A DNA stretch of 64,000 nt. Origin: Saccharopolyspora spinosa NRRL 18395 (lineage in GTDB: Bacteria > Actinomycetota > Actinomycetes > Mycobacteriales > Pseudonocardiaceae). The notes under the pieces were generated by a model. It had not been told where the DNA came from and searched no databases. It saw only the letters and a list, made by a program, of their open reading frames with translations. Made by a program: the position numbers and the translations under genes. This document shows positions 17,907-26,116 of the stretch, one piece after another (within the stretch, counting starts at the first letter, position 1; every line of letters starts with the position of its first letter). The DNA lies in contig NZ_GL877878.1 of the NCBI RefSeq assembly GCF_000194155.1, positions 2,146,362-2,210,361 of the forward strand. The letters are read 5' to 3'.

Positions 17907-19014
17907 TGCCGAGCTTGTGGTAGGCCCGCTGCAGGTGGTTCTCCACCGTGCGGACCGACAGCACCAGCAGCTCGGCGATCTCCTTGCTGGTCAGGTCGTT
18001 CGCGGCGTGCGTGGCGACTTCGCGTTCCCTGGTCGTGAGCGCGTACGGTTCCGCAGCGCACGTCAGTGGCCGTGACTCGCGAACAGGTCTGAGCGTGCGC
18101 ACGGGAGGCGGTGGCTCGGCCTGACCCGCGACGGCGAGCTTGGCGTGCAGCCTGCGCGCGGTGAGCTCGGGGACGGCCGCCGCCACGACCTCGTCGAACA
18201 ACGGGAAGGCGAACCGCACATGCAGCCCGCTGGTCACGGTGAGCACTCCCCTGCGGTTCAGCGCCTCGGCAGCCTCCTCGAAGCCGGGCAGCGTGTCCAG
18301 GCACAGCGTCCCGGCGAGGGCGACGAGGTCGATCAGTTCGGCCTCCGCCCCGGTCAGCCTGCCCAGCCGCACCCGCACGACATCGGCGATCCTCCCGTCC
18401 GCACAGAACAGACCGTGGAACCGCCACGTTCCGCCCTCGCGTCGCAAGCTGCCCTCAGCTACGGCGTGCTCGGTGAGCTCGCGCAGCAGCATCGCGTTGC
18501 CAGCGGTGAGCATGCCCAGGTCGCGCACGGCCTCGGTGTCGACCTCGCCTCCCAGCCTGGCCCGTAGCACCTCAGCGATCTGCTCGTGCCCGAACGGCCG
18601 GACCTCCACCCGTTCGGCCAGGCCGTCGAGCCACAGCCTGCTGATCCCCTCCGGCACCCACACACCCTCGTGCACGGCCGCCACCACGGACACCCTTCCC
18701 GCGGTCGCCAGGTGGTGCAGCCGCGCGGCGCACTCGGACGTGAGTGTCTCGGCGTCGTCGATGCCGACCACCACGTGCTCGTCCGGCAACCCGTCGAGGT
18801 CGAACGGCGCGAGCCACACCTGTGAACCGTCGACGTGTCCCAGAGCGACGGAAAGCAGCCTGCTCCGTCCCGCCCCACGTTCACCGGTGAGCACGACACC
18901 GCAGCCGGCCGCCACCGCCGCGCCGATCCTGCCGAGCTCGTCGGCACGGCCGGCGATAGGCCACCGGTCGTGTGATGACAGAGCCCTCACAGGGCCGCGC
19001 GACGCACCGCACAT
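17815..19014 (-). CDS. LuxR-family (LAL-like) transcriptional regulator
   Basis: This protein of about 399 residues has an N-terminal P-loop ATPase segment (GERGAGRS, then a Walker B-like VVVGIDDAE) and a C-terminal LuxR helix-turn-helix (LTTREREVATHAANDLTSKEIAELL and VRTVENHLQRAYHKLG). It is much shorter than classical LAL regulators of about 900 residues because the TPR-like middle is missing. The ATG at 19014 has AGG eight bases upstream; a GTG at 19032 is also in frame but touches the iron box. A strong iron-box-like sequence sits 21-38 bases before the ATG. The regulator may therefore relay iron status to the cluster as a pathway-specific activator (inference). Confidence 0.85.
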   Translation of the reverse strand: MCGASRGPVRALSSHDRWPIAGRADELGRIGAAVAAGCGVVLTGERGAGRSRLLSVALGHVDGSQVWLAPFDLDGLPDEHVVVGIDDAETLTSECAARLHHLATAGRVSVVAAVHEGVWVPEGISRLWLDGLAERVEVRPFGHEQIAEVLRARLGGEVDTEAVRDLGMLTAGNAMLLRELTEHAVAEGSLRREGGTWRFHGLFCADGRIADVVRVRLGRLTGAEAELIDLVALAGTLCLDTLPGFEEAAEALNRRGVLTVTSGLHVRFAFPLFDEVVAAAVPELTARRLHAKLAVAGQAEPPPPVRTLRPVRESRPLTCAAEPYALTTREREVATHAANDLTSKEIAELLVLSVRTVENHLQRAYHKLGITRRADLGAALAGAAPPAAAVPRQPRGTAS

Positions 19015-19034
19015 TCGGACTACCTGGGTCACAG

Positions 19035-19052
19035 TTAGGTGAGCCTAATTAA
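19035..19052. promoter_or_regulatory. Candidate iron box (IdeR/DmdR site) before the LuxR gene
   Basis: TTAGGTGAGCCTAATTAA matches the consensus TTAGGTTAGGCTAACCTAA at about 12 of 18 aligned positions, including the TTAGGT and CCTAA arms. It lies just upstream of the LuxR-family regulator. It is the best of three such sites in the cluster. Confidence 0.65.
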
Positions 19053-19148
19053 CCCATTGCTGTCAAACAAGGTGACAAACGCGCCAAAAGTGCTGCCTAT
19101 GCGTCCAACTGGGCGTTCGCGGATCGTTGCGTCTTAGTAGAACGTCGT

Positions 19149-19865
19149 TCAACGCGACCGGCGCCGAGCAGACCGGCGTTTCACCACAGCGAGCCGAGCC
19201 TGCGCGCCGTCCAGCGCCCGGCCCACGCAGAACCGGTAGAACTGCGCGTCGGACGCACGCAGGTGGTCGATGTTCAGGGCCCGCGACCGCAGCCAGTCCC
19301 CCATCGCCGACATGCCCTCGTTGCCGGGGTCGCTCGCCATCTCCGCGACCTCGCGTGCCAGCGCCACCCGCTCGTCCGGGTCCGCGTTCCGCTCGTCCTC
19401 GACCGCGATGAGACCGAGCGCGGTGTTCGCCAGGTAGTTGTAGATCATGGCCGCCTCGTCGGCGAACCCCGCCTCCCGCAGCACCCTCAATCCCGCGTCG
19501 ATCACCCGTTGGGCGCCCGCAACCGGCCCGAGCACCACCAGGTGCCGCGCGATCCCAGGATGGCGCAACGCCACCCTCCGCACGTCGGCGAGCAGCACCT
19601 CGAACCACTGGCGCCAGGGCAGGTCGAACTCCGGCAACGGAACCTGCGCGACCACCCGCTGCGCCACCGACCGCACGAGCTGACGCCGACCGCCGACGTG
19701 GTGGTACACGACCGCCTGCGCCACCCCGAGCTCCTGCGCCAGCCCCCGGATCGTCCAGCCGTCGATCCCGTGACGCACCGTGAGCCGCACAGCAGCATCC
19801 ACCACCTGGTCCGAGGTCATCGGCGGCAGCCCGACCGCACCGCGGGATTTCGGAGGATGAGACAT
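19149..19865 (-). CDS. TetR-family transcriptional regulator
   Basis: This 238-residue repressor type has an N-terminal helix-turn-helix (AAVRLTVRHGIDGWTIRGLAQELGVAQAVVYHHVGGRRQLV), typical of the AcrR/TetR class with a TetR_C-like all-helical ligand domain (FDLPWRQWFEVLLADVRRVALRHPG). The ATG at 19865 was chosen over longer in-frame starts because the family domain begins about 18 residues later. The ribosome site is poor, and a GTG directly precedes the ATG. A Fur/Zur-type palindrome lies 54-68 bases upstream. It may regulate the adjacent cluster through the twin palindromes at 13.5 kb; this is a guess. Confidence 0.87.
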   Translation of the reverse strand: MSHPPKSRGAVGLPPMTSDQVVDAAVRLTVRHGIDGWTIRGLAQELGVAQAVVYHHVGGRRQLVRSVAQRVVAQVPLPEFDLPWRQWFEVLLADVRRVALRHPGIARHLVVLGPVAGAQRVIDAGLRVLREAGFADEAAMIYNYLANTALGLIAVEDERNADPDERVALAREVAEMASDPGNEGMSAMGDWLRSRALNIDHLRASDAQFYRFCVGRALDGAQARLAVVKRRSARRRSR

Positions 19866-19918
19866 CACCGAGGCAGCATATTTCGCCCCGGTACCCCCAA
19901 CCCAACCCCGCCCGAAGA

Positions 19919-19933
19919 CGATAATGATTATCA
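19919..19933. promoter_or_regulatory. Near-perfect Fur/Zur-type box upstream of the TetR gene
   Basis: CGATAATGATTATCA contains the perfect 6-1-6 palindrome GATAAT-G-ATTATC and matches the 7-1-7 Fur-family consensus TGATAATNATTATCA at 14 of 15 positions. It is an AT-rich island in GC-rich DNA, 54 bases upstream of the TetR ATG. Binding by Zur or another Fur-family metal sensor is inferred. Confidence 0.7.
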
Positions 19934-20089
19934 AAGTGCCGGTCGAGGTCAAGGCCGGACACCGGGTGTCCGTCGACGCGCCCCACACGGCCACGACAGT
20001 TGTCGTGCGCGAGTCAACTGCCGCCTCCGGCCTGAGATGCGCGCGCTGTACGAGCAGCACGTATTTGTCCTCGACGTGCGGAGAGGCCC

Positions 20090-20424
20090 GCCACCGTTGA
20101 CGTTGTGCGCAACCGCCGTTGTTCGGGCGGTGGTTTCCGATGAACCCGAAACGAGCTAGACGAAGGTCTGTCCGCCTTGCAGGCTGACGGCCTGGCCTGC
20201 GGGGTATGCGAAGCGAACTACCTGCACGTCCGGGTTGCCGCAGTGCCCGTTGGCCGCTCAGCGACTGGTTCCCAGGTGCATGCCTGCATCGAAAGGTGCG
20301 CCGATTCAGCTAAGGCTGATATCGAGGCCGGCCGACGAGTGGGCGGTGGACGATGAGCGCCACGGTCCCAACGCGCCGGGACCTCGCGCTATGGGTGCAG
20401 TGCGGCTGCACGGCGTTGGTTGTA
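20090..20424 (+). pseudogene. Degraded copy of the small-protein / DUF2637 module found intact at 35.1 kb
   Basis: From CCACCGTTGACGTTG through the GC hairpin and on to a truncated reading MSATVPTRRDLALWVQCGCTALV, this stretch aligns with 35077-35410. There the same order gives a 67-residue Cys-containing protein and a DUF2637 membrane protein. Here the first gene is frameshifted soon after its start (MNPKRARRR instead of MNLNEIVDG) and the second stops resembling DUF2637 after about 23 codons. It is a remnant of an actinomycete integrative-element module. Confidence 0.7.
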
Positions 20425-20472
20425 ACTCCGCCGCAGGTACCAAATCCTATTGAACGCACGACGGAATCTGTC

Positions 20473-20718
20473 ATGTCAGATGATCGGCCTGCCGTGTGCC
20501 CAGCGCCTTCCGGCTACTGGGTGGCGTTCGGCTACCAGAACCATGTCATCCTCACCAAGCCCCCGAAACGGAAAGACCACAAGCTGCCGGGGCTGTGCGG
20601 AGTTCTTGCTCGACCCGAGGAAATGTCCAATAAGGATGAACGCCCCGATTGTGCTTGGTGTGCTGAGCAAGCCCACACAGGACAGGTTCGGATCGTACCC
20701 AGGCCCGACACGGTGTGA
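20473..20718 (+). CDS. Small Cys/His protein (QNH-LCG-CAWC family)
   Basis: This is an 81-residue hypothetical protein. It contains WVAFGYQNHVI, then GLCG, then DCAWC. The same spaced pattern (ALQNHLI, ALCG, KCAWC) occurs in the protein at 48800-49033, so the two are relatives. The Cys and His residues could bind zinc. The ATG at 20473 was chosen over the longer in-frame reading because the upstream codons come from the DUF2637 remnant. Related small proteins accompany Scr1/DUF397 regulators in many actinomycetes. Function is unknown. Confidence 0.6.
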   Translation: MSDDRPAVCPAPSGYWVAFGYQNHVILTKPPKRKDHKLPGLCGVLARPEEMSNKDERPDCAWCAEQAHTGQVRIVPRPDTV

Positions 20719-20986
20719 GAAAGCGTGCTGGGCGCGTGCTTTCCCATGAGGGAAATGGAGCACGCAGCTGGCCGGGCAAGCACGCTTTGCTGCGTCGCAC
20801 TGGGTGGGCAGGTAAGCGGTGCGGAGGGGATGAGAGCCGGCTCCGAACGGCCTCAAGCCGACTTGTGACCTCTGGTGAGCTGGTGCTGTGCACCACGAGG
20901 TAGATCTGTCGAACCTACCCAGTTCGTGTTGCTGTCTCGATAGCATCACGAGTCAGTACGAGGCCAGACACGGGCAGGGGAGGATC

Positions 20987-21442
20987 GTGGCACAGGCGTC
21001 GGAGCGCATCCAAGAGATGATGCGGAGGCCCGAGGAGCAGACTGCGCAGGCATGTCGGCTCCGGGAGAGAATGCAGGAGCTCAAGGGGCAGGCCCGCAGC
21101 AGTGACAGCTCGATGATGGTCACTGTTGCGCGGTCTGGGGCGGTCTTGGATCTGCAGTTGAATCCGGACTCGATGCGACAGTCCCACTACGCGTTGCGGC
21201 GAAGCATCCCAGGAGCGATCCGCGAGGCGACGCGGAAGTCTTCTCACCAGATGGACGAGGTCGTGCAGTCAGCGCTGGGCGACCGTGCCGAACAGTTCAA
21301 GAGCGCGTTCAACGCGGACTCGGCGAGTGGGGACATCCAGGCTGGCGGGGATCGGGTTGTGGCGCAGTGCGACGGGCGGACGACTCCGTCGACTACGACG
21401 ACGACCTTTCCGACAGCACTTTCTTGGGGTGACGCGGCGTGA
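20987..21442 (+). CDS. YbaB/EbfC-family protein associated with a type VII substrate
   Basis: This 151-residue protein has the YbaB/EbfC core (MMVTVARSGAVLDLQLNPDSM, then an amphipathic helix IREATRKSSHQMDEVVQSAL) and a divergent Thr/Ser-rich tail. YbaB is a nucleoid-associated fold, but actinomycetes encode many paralogues beside ESX (WXG100) substrates, where their role is unclear. The GTG at 20987 follows a strong GGGGAGGA site; a longer in-frame ATG at 20888 lacks one. The gene overlaps the next by GTGA, indicating coupled expression with the ESX-type protein. Confidence 0.75.
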   Translation: MAQASERIQEMMRRPEEQTAQACRLRERMQELKGQARSSDSSMMVTVARSGAVLDLQLNPDSMRQSHYALRRSIPGAIREATRKSSHQMDEVVQSALGDRAEQFKSAFNADSASGDIQAGGDRVVAQCDGRTTPSTTTTTFPTALSWGDAA

Positions 21443-22854
21443 CGATGAAGGTGGCGCCGGAAGCGCTGTCGGCGCACAGCACGGGTTCTGAAGGTGTAGC
21501 GGAGCATCTTGATCAGCTTTCGTCGGTGCTTGAGCAGGCCCGGGTCAGCGATGACTGCTTTGGGCCTATCGGCGAGTTCATGGCTTTCGCGTACTTCGAT
21601 TCGCTTGAGGAGTGCCGTGACCTGGCGAAGCAGGCCGGTGCTTTCATGCAGCAGATTTCGGAGGCGGTGAGCGAATGCGCGAAGAATTACAGCGAAACCG
21701 ATCAAGGGCAGGCCACTGAGTTAAGCGCGATTGACGTCAGCGGATTGCAGGTGTCCGGTGCGGGGCCGACCACGCTGGCTGGCGTCAACAGTGCGGGTGG
21801 CCCGCAGCGGGGGTTCATGGCCCAGACGGCCGGATACGGCATGTCCACGGTCTCGACTGCCCAGGATCTAGCCAAGGCCGACAACCCTCCCGACATCGCG
21901 ATCGCGACCGTCAATGCCCGCATGGAACAGCTCCAGTTCGTCACCAGCCCGGGCCAGTCGTTCATCGACAACGGACTTGGATTTCTCATATCGTTGGTGA
22001 TCAGCCCGCTCGTCGAGTTCGTCCTGGAACCGGCTATCGGCGACCCCGAACAGATGCGCAGCACAGGTAAGGGCTGGGAACAGGTCGCCGAGTGGCTGGA
22101 GAAGCTGGGCGAGCAGGAAAAACAGCGTGCCGACGCGACCAAGCCAGTCTGGGAGGGCCAGGCCGGCGATGCGTTCCGCAAGCAACTCGACGAATTCTCC
22201 GAGGGCACCAAGACGTTCGCCTCCGAAGTCCGCGGGTTGAAGCAGATCCTGGACATCGCCGCGGACCTTTTCGACGCGTTCGTCGAGATGGTCATCGACA
22301 TCATCCAGGAACTGGTCATCGGCCTGATCATCGAATGGATCGCCGCATTAGCGGCCTCGTGGATCACGGCAGGCGCTTCCGTCGGTGCGGCCTCCGGGCT
22401 GACCGCGTCCCAGGTCGCGATCATCGGAACCCGGTTGGGCACCAAGGTCGCCAACCTCGTGCACAAGCTCAAGCCGCTGGTCACGAAACTCGAAGACCTG
22501 CTCCAGATGCTGCGCAAAGGCCCACTGCGCAAAGTCGTGGAGAAGATGAACGGGCTGCGAGGCGGTAACAAGGTCGAACAGTGGGTAGCACGCAAGATCG
22601 ACGCCAACCCGCTAGCCAAGACGCTTACCCGAGGCGACACCGGCGACCTCGTCGATGCCCAGAAAGCGGTCAAACAAGCGGAAAAAGCACTTGCGGAAGG
22701 AAGGCCCGGTGCTCAGGCCGAACTGGATGACGCGCTGCGCCGGGTCGAAAATGCCCGGGAGAACGCTTCGATGGCGTCTACCACGGGTAACCGGTTCGCA
22801 CACCAAGCCGTACGCGACGGGGACGGTACCGTGGTCACCATGGTATCGATTTAG
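21439..22854 (+). CDS. ESX (type VII) secreted protein with EspC-like and WXG100-like modules, no recognisable toxin domain
   Basis: This 471-residue protein starts with an EspC/DUF2580-like helical module (MKVAPEALSAHSTGSEGVAEHLDQLSSVL). A WXG100-type hairpin follows with WEGQAGDAF (about 232-240) and a hydrophobic middle (about 275-335: two or three membrane-like helices rich in Ile, Ala and Gly). A charged coiled region ends abruptly in GTVVTMVSI. Proteins of this build normally carry a C-terminal toxin domain; none is visible. It may be a truncated polymorphic toxin or a structural ESX substrate. It overlaps the YbaB-like gene upstream, and no immunity gene follows on this strand. Confidence 0.72.
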   Translation: MTMKVAPEALSAHSTGSEGVAEHLDQLSSVLEQARVSDDCFGPIGEFMAFAYFDSLEECRDLAKQAGAFMQQISEAVSECAKNYSETDQGQATELSAIDVSGLQVSGAGPTTLAGVNSAGGPQRGFMAQTAGYGMSTVSTAQDLAKADNPPDIAIATVNARMEQLQFVTSPGQSFIDNGLGFLISLVISPLVEFVLEPAIGDPEQMRSTGKGWEQVAEWLEKLGEQEKQRADATKPVWEGQAGDAFRKQLDEFSEGTKTFASEVRGLKQILDIAADLFDAFVEMVIDIIQELVIGLIIEWIAALAASWITAGASVGAASGLTASQVAIIGTRLGTKVANLVHKLKPLVTKLEDLLQMLRKGPLRKVVEKMNGLRGGNKVEQWVARKIDANPLAKTLTRGDTGDLVDAQKAVKQAEKALAEGRPGAQAELDDALRRVENARENASMASTTGNRFAHQAVRDGDGTVVTMVSI

Positions 22855-23213
22855 TCCGTCGAAGGATCACCAAACGCGGCAGTCTGCCGCTAGTGCCTTG
22901 CGGTTATTGCGTCTGCAGAGGCCAAACCAGGCGCCCTCATGTGACGCAGACGGCACCAGCACGGCGACATGTGGCGCGACCTTACAGAGCGCTGCGCTGG
23001 ACGAGGGAAATCTTCGTGTTCTTGGCGGGGCTGAGTCGGCGACTTTCCAGGTGCTGCCGGTGCCGCCTTCGTGCGCCCCGCAGGCGCGGCGGGGATGGGT
23101 CGCGAAGATGTCGACCTCGGCGACTGGCCAGCCGCTGTTGATGTCGGCAGCGGCTGGGCCGACACCGCGTACGGCCGCCCTGGGCGTGAGGTGTCCTCCA
23201 CTGTCCTACGACC
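22855..23213. other. No recognisable gene
   Basis: This 359-bp gap lies between the convergent ESX-type genes. Reading frames here have poor codon composition, and I see no motif, RNA gene or clear terminator. It may be residue of a lost toxin or immunity gene. Confidence 0.5.
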
Positions 23214-23612
23214 TTACTGGTTGCGGAACTTGTCGATATCGGCTTGGAGTTGGGAGTCTGGATGGTCGATCGATGCGATGACTCGCTCGACCCTGGCGCG
23301 TTGCTCCTGGTTGGCGGACCAGTAATCGACGGGGACCTTCAGGACGGCAACGAGTACGTCGCCTGGGTAGAAATCGCCTTCCAGTAGCGGATCCCGTTCC
23401 AACAGCGCGAGGACACGGGGCACGAGTACGTCGATCCCGACCTTCTGGGCCAGGAGCACACGGAGGTCCGCGTCGCTCAGTGCCCCTATCGGCTTGCGCC
23501 GCAACTGATGCACGGTTTTCACGAGCTTGGTTGCATCCGCTGGGGGCTCCCCCCAGGTGTCGTCTTCGATCTGCTCCAACGACAGGTCGTCGCGGCTCTC
23601 CTCGTTCGCCAT
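23214..23612 (-). CDS. CdiI-like (CdiI_2 family) immunity protein
   Basis: This 132-residue acidic cytoplasmic protein contains SLEQIEDDTWGEPPADATKLV, VHQLRRKPIGALSDADLRVLL and DPLLEGDFYPGDVLVAVL, which I recognise as the conserved blocks of contact-dependent-inhibition immunity proteins. The ATG at 23612 has a GAAGG/GGTGG-rich leader; a longer in-frame reading runs back into the toxin gene. It lies 58 bp downstream of the toxin on the same strand, the expected toxin-then-immunity order. It should bind and neutralise the neighbouring toxin domain. Confidence 0.85.
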   Translation of the reverse strand: MANEESRDDLSLEQIEDDTWGEPPADATKLVKTVHQLRRKPIGALSDADLRVLLAQKVGIDVLVPRVLALLERDPLLEGDFYPGDVLVAVLKVPVDYWSANQEQRARVERVIASIDHPDSQLQADIDKFRNQ

Positions 23613-23670
23613 GACCGTGCCACCACCTTCACGAAAGTTCTGGGGAATCGTATCGAGCCCTCCGCGCCCG

Positions 23671-24888
23671 TCAGCCACGTGGGACATAGCCCTCGGAGTG
23701 GTCCAGTAGACGGCTTGCCTCGGACAACTCCGATTCCAAGCCCGCGCGTTGCTCCGGCGTTGTCCGGGAGTCACCCAGTTGCCGGTTGATCTGCTCGATG
23801 CGGTTCACCAAACCACGCTGGGCGTTTTGCACCTCATCGACGTGATCCCACGGCTCCCCGTTCGGTTTTCTGGCGACCACCTCGCCGTTGAGCTCGCGGC
23901 GGGCCGCGTCGAGATCCTTCTCGGTGAGGTGCTCCTTGATGCGGTCGGTCTTCGTCGTTTGCTCGGCAGGCAGCGGCTCCGTCGACTCAACAACGTCATC
24001 GCTGGTGTCGATGGGATTGACTTCATCGTCGCCTGCCGCCTCCGCGGCCAGTCCGGCCATCGAGGCGCCCATGATGCCAACACCTGTCGCGATCCCTGCT
24101 GTCGAGACCGCGCCGAGTGGAACGCCACCGAGGGCGCCGACACCAGTGGCATCAAGCAGCACACCCGCGGTCTCGCCTGCCGCGCTGACCGCAGTGAGCG
24201 CAGCGCCACCCGCGAGGCCAAGAACCATTCCTGGGTGGTTGATCGCGGCGTTGCCCACCGACGCGAACGCGTTGACTACGGTGCCTGCCGCATCACCGAC
24301 GGCATCCCCGGCTTTGGCCAGCCAACTGCGAGTGTCGGGGGCCTTATCTCGTGCACGGCCGATCGCGTCGGCAGCCGCCTCACCCGCTGCGGCAAGGTCG
24401 CTACGTGCTTTGCTAAGAGTTTCTCGTGCCGCTTGACGTTTGGCCTCACCCGGATCCGTAAACGGGATATCGTCGGCGGGAGGCGCGCCTGCAGGCACCT
24501 GTTGCTGAGCTCGCTCGACCAACCGTGCATGCTCGGCCTGAGCGCTTTGGGTGGCAGCCTCACCCTCGTTCCACATCCGGATCGCTTCGCCTGCTTGTAC
24601 CTGTGCCCAGGTGAGGGTTCCGCCGTAGCGTTCCAACGCTGTGGCGGCGTAGTGGAAGCAGTCTCCGGCTTCCAGCCACTTGATCGGTTCGCCGTCGAAT
24701 GCGGAGCGGAACTGCTCCGCTGCTTCGCCGCTCCAACCTTCTGAGCTGTCGATGCGCTTGAGACCTTCGCCAGCCTCACACAACATGTCGCCGTAAGCGG
24801 TCATCGATACCGACGTGCGGTGCAGGGCGTCGGCATCGCCTGGCACGAGGGCCTTGGGATCGTTGGTCGTACCCAGTTCGGCTGCCAT
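23671..24888 (-). CDS. WXG100-type ESX toxin with C-terminal type 28 polymorphic toxin domain
   Basis: This 405-residue protein has an N-terminal WXG100-like helical hairpin (SSEGWSGEAAEQFRSAF, WSG at about 52-54), a coiled segment, and a long Gly/Ala-rich hydrophobic stretch (about 205-285) that may aid passage into a target cell. The C-terminal domain (about 310-405) contains HLTEKDLDAARRELNG, GEPWDHVDEVQNAQRGL and VNRIEQINRQLG, matching my recollection of polymorphic toxin type 28 (Ntox28, predicted RNase). The ATG at 24888 overlaps the stop of the upstream ESX gene. Export by a type VII system encoded elsewhere is inferred. Confidence 0.85.
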   Translation of the reverse strand: MAAELGTTNDPKALVPGDADALHRTSVSMTAYGDMLCEAGEGLKRIDSSEGWSGEAAEQFRSAFDGEPIKWLEAGDCFHYAATALERYGGTLTWAQVQAGEAIRMWNEGEAATQSAQAEHARLVERAQQQVPAGAPPADDIPFTDPGEAKRQAARETLSKARSDLAAAGEAAADAIGRARDKAPDTRSWLAKAGDAVGDAAGTVVNAFASVGNAAINHPGMVLGLAGGAALTAVSAAGETAGVLLDATGVGALGGVPLGAVSTAGIATGVGIMGASMAGLAAEAAGDDEVNPIDTSDDVVESTEPLPAEQTTKTDRIKEHLTEKDLDAARRELNGEVVARKPNGEPWDHVDEVQNAQRGLVNRIEQINRQLGDSRTTPEQRAGLESELSEASRLLDHSEGYVPRG

Positions 24889-25214
24889 CACTCCGCCGCC
24901 GGATCTTCGCCCGTCAAGCGCTGCACAACGCCTTCGAAGTGGGCTTGAACCGCCTCGTCAGTCCGTCGATAGACCTCGACGCACTGCGCCAGCCGACCGG
25001 CGATCTCCGCCCCGTCGTCGGCCAGGTTGACCACTCCTTGATCCCAGCGATCGCAGAACTCAGCCACCGTGGTGGCAAGCCGATCATGACCGAACGCATC
25101 CACAGGGCAATCGATGTCGCGTACCGGCTGCTTCCGAACCGACTCGATGGTTTCGTTTACACCCTCCGATGCTTGTGTCAAGGCAGGTAAGTCGACGCGA
25201 AACCCGTCGGTCAT
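24888..25214 (-). CDS. Small EspC/WXG-like ESX-associated protein
   Basis: This 108-residue all-helical protein (MTDGFRVDLPALTQASEGVNETIESV) has the first-helix layout of EspC/DUF2580 type VII substrates. It sits directly upstream of the WXG100 toxin and shares a TGATG overlap with it. It probably pairs with the toxin for secretion, as two-protein ESX substrates do. The ATG at 25214 is preferred; a longer reading lacks a ribosome site. Confidence 0.75.
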   Translation of the reverse strand: MTDGFRVDLPALTQASEGVNETIESVRKQPVRDIDCPVDAFGHDRLATTVAEFCDRWDQGVVNLADDGAEIAGRLAQCVEVYRRTDEAVQAHFEGVVQRLTGEDPAAE

Positions 25215-25684
25215 GCGGCTCCGTCCTCGGCTTGGCTCCAGTGCCCGCCACACCCTAGGACCGTGCGGCCACCGCAGAGTCGGTACGCAGCTTCATCCTC
25301 CGAATGGAAGAACTGCCCGGCACTTTGCCGAGCACGGCGAGTAGCCGCCGCCGTCGGCAGCAGCGTTTACCTTAGTTACGTCGCCGTTGCCTACGCCTGG
25401 GGCACGATCTTCCATGCGCATCTACCACCCGAATCGTGGCCGTGTACTGAGGGTCCGGCGCTTCTGGAGCTGGCCCTCCTGGCAGCCTAGGTCGAATCCC
25501 CGTTTCAGCCGCCCCTCGTTCAATGCCCGTTCGGTGCCACGCACCGCTCACAAGCCGACTACAACCATGGTCGGTTTACCGTGACCGAAACACCACCGCA
25601 GCAGTCATGGACGCCGGTTCGCCAACCACGGGGCTGCGGCACTTCGGAGAGGGCCGCAGCCCGACATTGAGCAGTCAAATCTCA
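25215..25684. other. Intergenic stretch beyond the integrase remnant
   Basis: I see no gene in these 470 bp. A GGTCGAATCCCCG near 25491 faintly resembles a tRNA T-arm, but it lacks a base in the T-loop and has no matching acceptor stem, so I do not call a tRNA. Confidence 0.45.
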
Positions 25685-26116
25685 TACCTGCCGGCTCCCG
25701 CACCGGATTGCTGTCCAGCAGCCCATAGCGCACGGCGATCTGCAGGGTGCCCCTGATGGCCGTGCGGACTGATCGCCGGTAGCTCGCCGAATACCCTTCC
25801 TCTTCAAGCTTCTCGAAGAACTCTTCGAGGACCGGAACGCTGATCTCCCGGAGACGCAGATCAGCGATCCGGTCAAGCACTCCACCACCTCACGGAACTT
25901 AAAGTCCACGGTCAGCCGCGCCCTGGCCTTCTGCAGCCGCTCGATCGCCGACTCCAGCCGCTCGACGGCTCGCTTCTCCGTCGGGCCGGAGCGCTCCACG
26001 AGCCGCGTCTTACCGTCGAAGGCCCGAAACCGCGTGCGCGCCCGCCATGCGACGTCATCCAGCCGCGTCGTACTGATCTTCCCGTGAGAACCGATCTCGA
26101 GGGGCGGTCGACCCAT
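25685..26116 (-). pseudogene. Tyrosine-recombinase integrase, frameshifted and C-terminally truncated
   Basis: The reading starts MGRPPLEIGSHGKISTTRL, then RTRFRAFDGKTRLVERSG, typical N-terminal sequence of actinobacterial phage or element integrases. A frameshift near 25880 moves the homology into another frame (RIADLRLREISVPVLEEFFEKLEEEG then GTLQIAVRYGLLDSNPV, the core-binding domain). The whole catalytic domain (R-HxxR-Y) is missing. It is a dead integrase, perhaps of the element whose debris lies on both sides. Confidence 0.82.

Noticed and set aside
22655..23281. Plus-strand gene after the ESX-type protein
   Set aside because: It starts inside the previous gene in another frame and has no motif; codon use is poor.
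25485..25510. tRNA 3' end near the first integrase remnant
   Set aside because: The T-loop-like sequence lacks one base and no stem partner is convincing.
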